A stretch of DNA of 38,645 nt, taken from JAISGQ01 sp964500965. GTDB taxonomy: Bacteria > Bacillota > Clostridia > Oscillospirales > Acutalibacteraceae. The notes under the pieces were generated by a model. That model was given only the letters and a program-made list of their open reading frames with translations. It searched no databases and had not been told where the DNA came from. The stretch spans positions 1 to 38,645 of the forward strand of contig CAZCQZ010000017.1 of the NCBI GenBank assembly GCA_964500965.1, written 5' to 3'. Made by a program: the position numbers and the translations under genes. Position 1 is the first letter of the stretch. The number at the start of each line of letters is the position of its first letter. Shown here piece after piece: positions 15,695-22,906 of the stretch.

Positions 15695-16690
15695 ATGAAG
15701 ATTCGCAAAAAATATAATCCGGTAAATCTCGACATGGAGCCTGTTAAAGTATACCGTGGCAGAACGGTCGTGCCGGAAGTGGCAAAGCGGCGCACCATGC
15801 GCATAGTTCTCATCGTCACTGCGGCAGTTGCCTTTGTGCTGATATTTTTCCTTGTAACTCTATGGCTGGTCAGAGATTTGGGTAATGGCTCGAAAAACAG
15901 GGTTGAAAGCTCTCCGTCCGCCGGCGATGACGAATACGTCTACTCCGAAAAGGACAGCCTTACCGTGCTTATCGCTCTGACGAACGACAATGCAAACGAG
16001 GTTAATCACCTTATACTGATGCGCATTGACCCGTCACGCTGGAATGACGGCAACGGCTACGGCGTGTGCTTTATGTCGCTTCCTCCGGAAATGGAAATCG
16101 ACGGTGTTACTCTCGATTACAGATACGCCCTGGGCGGCACTGCCGAATGTGCCCGTGTAATTAAAGAAATAAGCGGTGCCGGGGAAATTTATTCCGCCAC
16201 TGTAAACTATAAAACTCTCCGTGGGCTTATACAGGTTGTCGGAGGAGTTACCGTCACGGTGGAGCACGATATAAATTATGTCTCTCCCAAAGGCGACCGC
16301 AACTTTTCCACCGCGGCAGGCACAAGAGAATTTAACGGAAGTGAGGGCGCAAGGCTGCTTTACTGTGACGAGTGGCCGGGCGGCGTAGAGGAACAGCGGC
16401 TCGTGATATGCCGCGCATTCGCCTCAATCGCCAACAAGCTTATTACGAGAAAAAACAGCAGTTATCTCGATTATTATTTCAACAAAATAACAAACGCCGT
16501 TTCCACCACCGTAAGCGCAGGAGCATACCAGGAAATCAAAACCGGTCTTTATACCTTTGCTCTCGACAATGACGGTGCGGACATTACGGAGATTTTCCTC
16601 TGCGGCTGCGAAACGGACGAAAACGGACAGCTTTATTTGACCGATGACGGTGTTCTCTATCTGAAAGCACTTTTCGGCAAGCATGATTAG
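15695..16690 (+). CDS. LytR-CpsA-Psr (LCP)-like membrane protein, catalytic residues degenerate
   Basis: A 331-residue protein with a basic cytosolic N-terminus, one TM helix (about 36-60) and an extracellular LCP-like domain. Fold markers are YALGGT (144-149), VVGGVTVTVEHDI (181-193), LNG-like FNGSEGARLL and EEQR (232-235). LCP enzymes attach teichoic acids or capsules to peptidoglycan. Here SDT reads VNH (103-105), the SIPRD segment reads SLPPEME (128-134), and the Arg-rich Y-R-R-...-R-RQ segment keeps only one Arg, so phosphotransfer activity looks doubtful. The ATG follows AAAGGAG. It follows the pseudokinase and precedes folE by 18 nt, probably sharing the fol transcript. Fold call moderate. 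Confidence 0.75.
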   Translation: MKIRKKYNPVNLDMEPVKVYRGRTVVPEVAKRRTMRIVLIVTAAVAFVLIFFLVTLWLVRDLGNGSKNRVESSPSAGDDEYVYSEKDSLTVLIALTNDNANEVNHLILMRIDPSRWNDGNGYGVCFMSLPPEMEIDGVTLDYRYALGGTAECARVIKEISGAGEIYSATVNYKTLRGLIQVVGGVTVTVEHDINYVSPKGDRNFSTAAGTREFNGSEGARLLYCDEWPGGVEEQRLVICRAFASIANKLITRKNSSYLDYYFNKITNAVSTTVSAGAYQEIKTGLYTFALDNDGADITEIFLCGCETDENGQLYLTDDGVLYLKALFGKHD

Positions 16691-16708
16691 TATAAAGGAC
16701 TGATAGAA

Positions 16709-17281
16709 ATGGTTGATAAGGAAAGAGTTGCCGCGGCGGTACGCGAACTGCTGCTGGCAATAGGAGAAGACCCGGACAGAGAGGGGCTTGTTGAAACTCC
16801 CGACAGAGTTGCCAGAATGTACGAGGAAATATGCGGCGGTATTCACGAAGACCCCAAACAGTATTTGAAAATATTCCACGAAACCGGCGAAAACGAGGAA
16901 ATGGTTGTTGTCCGCGACATTCCCCTTTATTCCCTGTGCGAACATCACATGCTGCCGTTTGTCGGTAAATGTCACATTGCATACATTCCGAAAGACGGCG
17001 TTATTATAGGACTTTCAAAGTTTGCAAGAATCGTCAGTTGCTTTGCGCGCAGGTTGCAGGTTCAGGAACGTTTGACTGCCGAAATCGCAGATTTTCTCAT
17101 GGAATCCTTAAATCCGCTGGGCGTAGCGGTTATTATAGAAGCGGAACACCTCTGTATGACCATGCGCGGAGCAAGGGCGGCAGGAAGCCAAACTCAGACA
17201 AGCGCATTGCGCGGCAGTATGAGAAGCGATGCAAGGACAAGAAGCGAAGCAATCAACCTGATAATGGGGGGACGGCAATGA
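16709..17281 (+). CDS. folE: GTP cyclohydrolase I
   Basis: Converts GTP to 7,8-dihydroneopterin triphosphate, the first step of tetrahydrofolate synthesis. The 190 residues are full length for the family. The zinc site is readable as LCEHHMLPF (Cys77, His80) and HLCMTMRG (Cys149), together with ETPDRVARMY and GLSKFARIV. ATGA overlap with folP shows translational coupling. It starts the folE-folP-folB-folK run and follows the LCP-like gene by 18 nt, too short for a riboswitch or separate promoter of its own. Confidence 0.97.
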   Translation: MVDKERVAAAVRELLLAIGEDPDREGLVETPDRVARMYEEICGGIHEDPKQYLKIFHETGENEEMVVVRDIPLYSLCEHHMLPFVGKCHIAYIPKDGVIIGLSKFARIVSCFARRLQVQERLTAEIADFLMESLNPLGVAVIIEAEHLCMTMRGARAAGSQTQTSALRGSMRSDARTRSEAINLIMGGRQ

Positions 17282-18096
17282 TTTGGAAGCTCGCCCACGA
17301 CCGCAGTATAGAGCTTAACCGAATACTTGTAATGGGTATTTTAAATGTCACTCCCGATTCTTTTTCCGATGGCGGAAGCTATTTCACTCCTGAGGAAGCT
17401 CTTGCCCACGCCCGTGAAATGGTCAGTCAGGGGGCTGATATTATCGACATCGGCGGTCAAAGCACACGTCCCGGCTATACACGGGTCACTCCACAGGGGG
17501 AATGGTCGCGGTTAAAGCCTATAATCGGTGTGCTTTGCAAAGAATTAAAGCAGCCGGTTTCTATTGACACCTTTTATCCGGAGGTTGCCGCCAGAGCAGT
17601 AATGGCAGGAGCTTGCATAATAAATGATGTAAACGGCTTTGATGAGCCTTTGATGAGACAGACTGCCGCTCTTTCCAAGGCAGGCTGTATAATAATGCAC
17701 CACGATAAGCTTACGGACGGTTTGAGTACCGCTTTGCAAATCAGGGATTTTTTCACCATGCGCAAAAGAGAGCTGCTTGCGGAGGGTGTTGAAGCTTCAA
17801 AAATGTGCTTTGACCCCGGCATCGGCTTCGGAAAAACCAACGAACAGAATCTTTCCGCAATTGCGAATTTTAAAGACCTTTCAATCGAAGCCTCCCCCAT
17901 GCTCATTGCGGCTTCCAGAAAACGTGTGCTGGGCACGGTGACAGGCGTGACCTCTCCCGAAGAACGTGACCCGGCAACCGTTGCGGCACATACCGTTGCC
18001 TGCATGAGCGGTGCAAATATCGTAAGAGCGCACGATGTTGCCGCCGCGGTTCAGGCGGCAAGAACAGCGGACGCATTACTGAAAGTCAGGACTTGA
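17278..18096 (+). CDS. folP: Dihydropteroate synthase
   Basis: Joins 6-hydroxymethyl-dihydropterin diphosphate to p-aminobenzoate; the sulfonamide target. The 272 residues carry ILVMGILNVTPDSFSDGG (substrate loop 1), DIIDIGGQSTRPG (loop 2), the Asp of SIDTFYPE, INDVNGFD, CFDPGIGFGKT and ASRKRVLG. A longer open frame begins at 16969, but that part is folE read in another frame; the ATG at 17278, overlapping the folE stop, gives the normal N-terminus. FolB follows after 6 nt. Confidence 0.97.
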   Translation: MIWKLAHDRSIELNRILVMGILNVTPDSFSDGGSYFTPEEALAHAREMVSQGADIIDIGGQSTRPGYTRVTPQGEWSRLKPIIGVLCKELKQPVSIDTFYPEVAARAVMAGACIINDVNGFDEPLMRQTAALSKAGCIIMHHDKLTDGLSTALQIRDFFTMRKRELLAEGVEASKMCFDPGIGFGKTNEQNLSAIANFKDLSIEASPMLIAASRKRVLGTVTGVTSPEERDPATVAAHTVACMSGANIVRAHDVAAAVQAARTADALLKVRT

Positions 18097-18102
18097 TATT
18101 TA

Positions 18103-18462
18103 ATGGAAAAAATTCATATTAAAGGGCTTGAAATATACGCTTACCACGGGGTATTCCCGGAGGAAAAGAAAAAGGGACAGACCTTTGTGCTTGACATAAC
18201 CATGGAGCTTGACTGCGCTCACGCCTGTCTTACAGACGAGCTTGCGGATACGGTAAGCTATGCCGATGTATGCGATACCGTTGAGCAGACCATGCTCTCG
18301 AAAAAATGCAATCTTATCGAACATGCGGCTCAAAGGGTGTGCGATGCCATATTGGAAAACTATCCAACGGTACAGGCGGTGGAAATACTGCTAAAAAAAC
18401 CGGAAGCACCGGTCAGGCAGAAAATATCCTGTGCGGCGGTGGAATTGAGGCGTGAACGATGA
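18103..18462 (+). CDS. folB: Dihydroneopterin aldolase
   Basis: Cleaves dihydroneopterin to 6-hydroxymethyl-dihydropterin and glycolaldehyde. The 119 residues include the family signature YAYHGVFPEEKKKGQ, the Glu of DTVSYADV region, NLIEHAAQRV and the C-terminal KPEAPV. It lies 6 nt after folP and overlaps folK by ATGA (18459-18462). Confidence 0.96.
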   Translation: MEKIHIKGLEIYAYHGVFPEEKKKGQTFVLDITMELDCAHACLTDELADTVSYADVCDTVEQTMLSKKCNLIEHAAQRVCDAILENYPTVQAVEILLKKPEAPVRQKISCAAVELRRER

Positions 18463-18947
18463 AAGCTGTTGTCTCTCTCGGCTCAAACCTCGGTGACAGA
18501 GAAGAAAATCTTCGCCTTGCTTTGCAGGCACTCGATACTCTCTGCAAAACAAGACTGACTGCGATTTCCTCCTTTTACTCAACCGAGCCGGTGGAGGTTA
18601 TCGACAGGCAGCCGGAATATTTAAACTGCGTCGCCGTTTTGGAAACCGGGCTTTCACCATCGGCACTGCTCGGAGCTTGTCTGGGCATTGAAGCCTCGGC
18701 AGGCAGATTGCGGCATGGCTTTAAAGCCGCTCGCACTCTTGATATTGACCTGCTTCTGTATGAGGGTTTTACCTCCGACAGTGAGGAGCTGACATTGCCG
18801 CACCCACGCATGAACGGTCGTGCCTTTGTGCTTGTGCCGCTGGCGGAGCTGTTCCCCGACAAAAAGGCTCCGGGATTTGATTTTGCCGAAAGCCTTGCCG
18901 CCGTAAGCGGTCAGTACATCAGACGTTACGGCAATGCTACACTTTGA
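18459..18947 (+). CDS. folK: 2-amino-4-hydroxy-6-hydroxymethyldihydropteridine pyrophosphokinase
   Basis: Transfers pyrophosphate from ATP to 6-hydroxymethyl-dihydropterin, making the FolP substrate. The 162 residues show VVSLGSNLGDREENL, SSFYSTEPV, YLNCVAVLET, RTLDIDLLLYEG (the Mg-binding DxD) and LPHPRM. The ATG overlaps the folB stop. It is the last gene of the operon. No terminator was seen in 18948-19057, so read-through to the next gene is possible. pabAB and folC are not in the window. Confidence 0.96.
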   Translation: MKAVVSLGSNLGDREENLRLALQALDTLCKTRLTAISSFYSTEPVEVIDRQPEYLNCVAVLETGLSPSALLGACLGIEASAGRLRHGFKAARTLDIDLLLYEGFTSDSEELTLPHPRMNGRAFVLVPLAELFPDKKAPGFDFAESLAAVSGQYIRRYGNATL

Positions 18948-19057
18948 CAAAATTGTATAACTTCAACTGACAAACGTTTATTGTTTGAATGGTGACACAT
19001 AAAATTTGAAGCATTAAAATACTTTATATATTACAGAAAGGTATTGAAGGTGCTTCG

Positions 19058-19795
19058 ATGAGTGAGAAACCGTCACTGATGTACAGGATAATAAAGTTTT
19101 GTGTATCTCCGTTTTGTCCGAATATGAAAGTTGTCGGCGCTGAAAATCTGCCCGATGAGCCTGCCGTGATAGTGAGCAATCACGCGCAGATGAACGGTCC
19201 GATTTCCTGTGAGCTGTACTTTCCCGGCAACAGATACACCTGGTGCATAGGGCATATGATGCATCTTAAAGAAGTTCCCGACTACGCTTATGCGGATTTC
19301 TGGTCACATAAGCCTAAATACATTCGCTGGTTTTACAGGCTTCTTTCATATATCATCGCTCCGCTGTCGGTGTGCGTGTTCACAAACGCCAATACTATTG
19401 CGGTTTATAAGGATTCAAGAATAATTTCCACTTTCAGAGAAACCGTCTCCAAGCTGAGCGAAGGCTCAAGCGTTGTCATTTTTCCCGAACATGACGCACC
19501 CTATAACAATATTGTCAATGACTTTCAGGAAAGATTTGTCGATATTGCGAGAATGTACTACCGTAAGACAGGAAAAAGGCTGTCCTTTGTGCCCATGTAT
19601 ATAACGCCTGAGCTTAAGAAAATGGTTATCGGCAAGGCGATTGTTTATGACCCGGATGTGCCGATTCAGATTCAGCGTGATGAAGTCTGTCGATACCTTA
19701 AAGAAGAAATAACCGCTATGGCAACCGCACTTCCCACTCACAGAGTTGTTCCCTATAACAATATTCCGAAAAAAGAATATCCGATGAATAAATAA
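19058..19795 (+). CDS. PlsC-like acyltransferase-family protein with altered HX4D motif
   Basis: A 245-residue protein resembling 1-acyl-glycerol-3-phosphate acyltransferases. The order VVGAENLPDEPAVIVSNHAQMNGP, then the FPEH block (142-145) near IFPEHDAPYNN, matches PlsC motifs I and III. Motif I reads H42-AQMN-G47, so the catalytic Asp of HX4D is Gly, and FPEG reads FPEH. There is no clear TM segment, but amphipathic segments suggest membrane contact. The ATG at 19058 is preceded by GAAGG. It is closed by the 20-bp hairpin at 19851. It may be a non-canonical acyltransferase or a lipid-binding relative. Confidence 0.75.
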   Translation: MSEKPSLMYRIIKFCVSPFCPNMKVVGAENLPDEPAVIVSNHAQMNGPISCELYFPGNRYTWCIGHMMHLKEVPDYAYADFWSHKPKYIRWFYRLLSYIIAPLSVCVFTNANTIAVYKDSRIISTFRETVSKLSEGSSVVIFPEHDAPYNNIVNDFQERFVDIARMYYRKTGKRLSFVPMYITPELKKMVIGKAIVYDPDVPIQIQRDEVCRYLKEEITAMATALPTHRVVPYNNIPKKEYPMNK

Positions 19796-19850
19796 AGCTG
19801 TAAAAAAGTGCAAATCGCATAAAACAAGATATTAACCGGATAATTAAACT

Positions 19851-19894
19851 TTAAATGGGCTGTAAAAAACCTGCGTTTTTTACAGCCCATTTAA
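19851..19894 (+). terminator. Perfect 20-bp inverted repeat, likely bidirectional terminator
   Basis: Arms of 20 bp without mismatch (TTAAATGGGCTGT plus an A-run, against its complement) and a CTGC loop. It lies between convergent genes (19058 plus, 19938 minus). The T-run is inside the apical stem rather than after it, unlike textbook terminators. Confidence 0.75.
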
Positions 19895-19937
19895 CAGCAG
19901 CGGATTCAACCGACTGCCGAATTTCTTCGATAAGGTA

Positions 19938-20915
19938 TTACCAGCCCCAATCGCTCCAGTCCCAGTCCTCTATAGAGCCGAAAATATCTTCGTAATCGCC
20001 GTCTTCAAGGGATTCATAAATTTGCCATGCGCCGTAAACGCCCTCTATAAAGTCCTCTACCTCTGTTCCGTCAATCTCATCGGCAATCATACCGCCTATG
20101 GCTGCTCCCCAATCGGTGAAATATTCGCTGACAAATTCGCTGAAATCAAACTCATCGTTTTCAGCCATGTATTCCTCGTAAGCATCGCTTGCATAGGTGC
20201 TGAAAAAGCTTTCGATGCTGTCAACGTCTTCCCATTCGGGCAGCAACGCCTCAAGCTCACCGTAATCAAAGCTTCCGTCACCGAAAATATCCAGAATATC
20301 CGATATATCGGCTTCGATATATTCGGGAAATTTATCTCTGTACGCCGCCTGTATGGTTCTAAAATCAAGGGAATGAGAATCGCTTATTCTGTACAGCAGC
20401 ACGCCGGACAGGTCGCTGTCACTGACAGTCAGTGCACAGCTTTCCAACAGCTCGTTTTCAACGTCAAGCATGAGCATTAACTGTTCTCCGTCAAGACGAT
20501 ATTCCACATCTGTGCTTCTTTCGTCCAAAGTGAAAGTCAGCTTTTCCTTATCCGCCGTTACACTGTATAAATCTCCGTTTACAGTTACCTCGGAATTGCC
20601 GCGAAACTCAAAATATCCGACTTCCTCACTGCCTGTATCGAATATCCATGTGCCTGTCATATCCGAAAGTATATCCTCCGAAAGCTTGCCGACATAATAT
20701 CTGTACCCGAAAAACGCCGCTGCCGCAGTGACAAGAACAATCAGAACAATTACTATTATCGTACCGACATGGTTTTTCTTTTTGCTTTTTTCGGTTTCTT
20801 TGTTGTTTCCGCTTTCGGCTGCTCCGGTGCTCACTGCAAGCTGTTTGCTTTCGTCTCTTACCGCAGGCGCTTCGCCGGTTCTTTTTGCCAGTCTGTTTTC
20901 TTCATTGCTTTTCAC
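19938..20915 (-). CDS. Membrane-anchored acidic extracellular protein of unknown function
   Basis: A 325-residue protein. A polar N-terminal tail of about 50 residues ends in KSKKKNH, followed by one TM helix (GTIIVIVLIVLVTAAAAFFGY), so the C-terminal 250 residues are probably outside. The first outer part resembles a lipocalin/DUF5640-like beta domain (TGTWIFDTGSEEVGYFEF...). The end is extremely rich in Asp, Glu and aromatic residues, finishing in DWDWSDWGW. The start is GTG at 20915 with GGAGGG 6 nt upstream; longer frames run into the promoter and the small RNA unit. Own promoter at 20968. I recognise no specific family. Confidence 0.78.
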   Translation of the reverse strand: MKSNEENRLAKRTGEAPAVRDESKQLAVSTGAAESGNNKETEKSKKKNHVGTIIVIVLIVLVTAAAAFFGYRYYVGKLSEDILSDMTGTWIFDTGSEEVGYFEFRGNSEVTVNGDLYSVTADKEKLTFTLDERSTDVEYRLDGEQLMLMLDVENELLESCALTVSDSDLSGVLLYRISDSHSLDFRTIQAAYRDKFPEYIEADISDILDIFGDGSFDYGELEALLPEWEDVDSIESFFSTYASDAYEEYMAENDEFDFSEFVSEYFTDWGAAIGGMIADEIDGTEVEDFIEGVYGAWQIYESLEDGDYEDIFGSIEDWDWSDWGW

Positions 20916-20946
20916 GCCAAACCCTCCGTATACAGTTTTATTCATT

Positions 20947-20964
20947 TTAACGCTTTCGTTAAAT
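20947..20964 (-). promoter_or_regulatory. Inverted repeat at the transcript start of the acidic protein gene
   Basis: TTTAACG and CGTTAAA with a 4-base centre, directly downstream of the -10 box. It could be an operator or a 5' stem-loop. Confidence 0.35.
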
Positions 20965-20967
20965 AGT

Positions 20968-20996
20968 AGTATAGCACATGCAAACCCGATATGCAA
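20968..20996 (-). promoter_or_regulatory. Promoter of the acidic protein gene
   Basis: Read on the minus strand: TTGCAT, 17-bp spacer, TATACT. It lies just downstream of the small RNA terminator, so the gene does not depend on the upstream promoter. Confidence 0.65.
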
Positions 20997-21009
20997 GGCA
21001 CACCGGGTA

Positions 21010-21070
21010 TAAAAAATGTCCACAAAACGCAAAACCGTCCCTTGCGGTAGGACGGCCTTGCGTTTTGTGG
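21010..21070 (-). terminator. Strong intrinsic terminator of the small RNA unit
   Basis: On the minus strand, CCACAAAACGCAA pairs with TTGCGTTTTGTGG (13 bp), continues through two G-U pairs and CCGTCC/GGACGG, giving a stem of about 21 bp with a 9-base loop, then ACATTTTTT. Confidence 0.85.
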
Positions 21071-21143
21071 ATGGGGAACGATATTTTGAGACGTAATCTG
21101 ATTCATAGCCGAATTGAACGTTTACGTTCCTGTATTCGACCTT
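21010..21143 (-). ncRNA. Candidate small RNA with own promoter and terminator
   Basis: A transcript of about 130 nt is predicted between a consensus promoter (21150-21178) and a strong terminator. Near its 5' end GTCGAAT pairs with ATTCGGC and encloses a GAACG/CGTTC hairpin with a TAAA loop; the 3' half is the long terminator stem. I saw no convincing reading frame with a ribosome binding site. I do not recognise it as 6S, SRP, tmRNA or a known riboswitch. Because the next gene has its own promoter, an independent small RNA is more likely than a leader, though an attenuated leader is possible. Confidence 0.45.
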
Positions 21144-21149
21144 AACTGT

Positions 21150-21178
21150 ATAATAACACATTGCAGAATGTTTGTCAA
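21150..21178 (-). promoter_or_regulatory. Promoter of the candidate small RNA
   Basis: Read on the minus strand: consensus TTGACA, 17-bp spacer, TATTAT. The best-matching promoter in this intergenic region. Confidence 0.7.
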
Positions 21179-21182
21179 TGGT

Positions 21183-21208
21183 TTAATCGAAAAAATTAAA
21201 CGATTAAC
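21183..21208. promoter_or_regulatory. Possible operator (TTAAACGATTAA-type) upstream of the small RNA promoter
   Basis: TTAATCG at 21183 and CGATTAA at 21201 form an inverted repeat, and the 12-mer TTAAACGATTAA (21196-21207) is identical to one at 28102, upstream of galactanase. The CG-centred, AT-flanked form is reminiscent of LacI-family operators. Confidence 0.35.
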
Positions 21209-21291
21209 TTTTTTAATAATTCGTAATATAATTTAAAATTCGTAAAAGCCTGACATTTATACAAATATTTTCAATGATAAACCTTCAGTCG

Positions 21292-22710
21292 TCACCGCCG
21301 TTGGTTCTCCTCTATCTCGGAAATGCTGACCGAAGCCCTGTGCGGTATAGGTTTCCATTCTACTCTGACAAACAGTGCGGCAAGCACGGAAAGTCTCCCT
21401 ATTATGTCAAATATCGGAAAGGTGAAACAATACCAGAGCTTTTTATACCATTTCATCGGCAGTATTCTTTTCCTTTCGACAATGAATATGTAAACAGCAA
21501 TAATTATATTTTTAGCATATTTATACATTTGCCACGCAAGGGTAAGGAATATCAAAGCAGCTACTGCCGAGCCGCCGCTTTCGATATTCGGAGAAAAACC
21601 GATTTTCCCACTTATCGTTTTGATAATTCCGGGTGCGATTTCAATTCCGAACACCCTGCCGGTTGCCAGCACCAGCGACAGTCGTAGCAGAAAAACCGCA
21701 ATGTCCTTCACAATTTCCATGAGCGCCTTTGGAAAAACAACCGTCAGCATATCAAAGCTCATGAAGCGAAGTCGAATGCTATTTAAAATTCTTTTCGGCA
21801 ATGATGCCGTTTTTCCCTGCTCTGCGGCTTTGCCTGTAATGAATATGTGCCGAAACAGCAGCGGTCCCGTCTCCGCCAGTGCCTGCAAATGTCCCTTTGC
21901 CCACCGCAGTCGCTGTCTCAGAGCTATTTTCATGCTCACCGGCTGTTCATCGTAAAATTCCGCGTCGTTGTTGTAGGAAATCTCATAGCCCTGTGCCACA
22001 GCATCGGCACAAAATGCCCTGTCCTCGGTAAGAGAGGTGTAATTCCAGCCGTCCTTTATCAGCTCCCATGAAAAGAGAAAACCTGTCCCCTGTATTCTCG
22101 TTGCCAGCCTGAAAACCGAGCGTGCCCGGTGCTCGTTACGGGCGGTGCGAAGCCAGTGAATCCCATAGGACGCCGCTATCCAGTTGTCGTTGAAATTCTT
22201 GGTATTTCGGTATGATGTGACGATTTTTTCTCCGGCATCAAAGGAATCGTTCATTCGGGATATGAAATCCGATTTCAGCAGATTATCCGCATCAAACAGA
22301 AAATACCCCTCATAGGAATCTATCCCGTAATCCCTGTCAATACATTTCACCAGATATTGCAGGGCAAAGCCCTTTGTGCGCCGTTCCGAATCGGTTCGTT
22401 CGTAGCATATCGCTCCGCGTTTTTCGGCAATTTCGCAGGTGCGGTCACTGCAATTATCCGCCACCACGAAAATGTCCACAAGCTCTGACGGATAATCCTG
22501 ATTTCCGATGCTTTCTATCAGATTTCCTATAACGCTTTCCTCGTTCCTTGCCGCTACAAGAACCGCATATTTATGCTTTTCTTTCGCCGGCGGAAATTTG
22601 CGCGTAGTGACAAGACCGGTCACTTTATAAACCGCTCTGTACTTGTACAAAGCCGAAATAAACCCGGTGATTTTCCCTATCACCTTAATAATTATATCAA
22701 TTATTCCCAT
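21292..22710 (-). CDS. Family 2 glycosyltransferase, membrane-associated
   Basis: A 472-residue GT2 of the cellulose-synthase-like/processive type. The GT-A core shows VLVAARNEESVIGNLI (50-64), the first acidic site VVADNCSDRT, the DxD-like FDADN (139-143), the acceptor-side TED (228-230) and RQRLRW (265-270), the family's Q-x-x-RW motif. Three or four hydrophobic segments follow (about 315-460), with one amphipathic N-terminal segment. Such enzymes polymerise or transfer sugars at the inner membrane face. The start is the ATG at 22710; its ribosome binding site is weak. Own promoter at 22746, back to back with the second GH5 promoter. Confidence 0.88.
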   Translation of the reverse strand: MGIIDIIIKVIGKITGFISALYKYRAVYKVTGLVTTRKFPPAKEKHKYAVLVAARNEESVIGNLIESIGNQDYPSELVDIFVVADNCSDRTCEIAEKRGAICYERTDSERRTKGFALQYLVKCIDRDYGIDSYEGYFLFDADNLLKSDFISRMNDSFDAGEKIVTSYRNTKNFNDNWIAASYGIHWLRTARNEHRARSVFRLATRIQGTGFLFSWELIKDGWNYTSLTEDRAFCADAVAQGYEISYNNDAEFYDEQPVSMKIALRQRLRWAKGHLQALAETGPLLFRHIFITGKAAEQGKTASLPKRILNSIRLRFMSFDMLTVVFPKALMEIVKDIAVFLLRLSLVLATGRVFGIEIAPGIIKTISGKIGFSPNIESGGSAVAALIFLTLAWQMYKYAKNIIIAVYIFIVERKRILPMKWYKKLWYCFTFPIFDIIGRLSVLAALFVRVEWKPIPHRASVSISEIEENQRR

Positions 22711-22745
22711 TACTCTACTCTTTTCCGGTTGCTGATTCTCCTGTA

Positions 22746-22773
22746 ATTATACCGATTTCGACACATAAATCAA
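22746..22773 (-). promoter_or_regulatory. Promoter of the GT2 gene
   Basis: Read on the minus strand: TTGATT, 16-bp spacer, TATAAT, about 35 nt before the ATG. Confidence 0.6.
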
Positions 22774-22848
22774 GAGGTGCATCGACTTATGAGGCACGCT
22801 TATGTGATATAAACAGCCGAATAATGCTAAAGTAGCCGTTTTCTCCTA

Positions 22849-22877
22849 TTGAAAGCCGCCGAAAACTATGTTAAAAT
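22849..22877 (+). promoter_or_regulatory. Promoter of the second GH5 gene
   Basis: TTGAAA, 17-bp spacer, TAAAAT. It overlaps an upstream in-frame ATG at 22868, which therefore cannot be the start. Confidence 0.6.
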
Positions 22878-22906
22878 CGACTAAAATTCACAAAGGAGAA
22901 AAGAAA

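Noticed and set aside
16691..16708. THF riboswitch or own promoter before folE
   Set aside because: Only 18 nt separate folE from the upstream gene, so neither fits.
16969..17277. N-terminal extension of folP
   Set aside because: This stretch is folE in another frame; the ATG at 17278 overlaps the folE stop and gives the normal FolP start.
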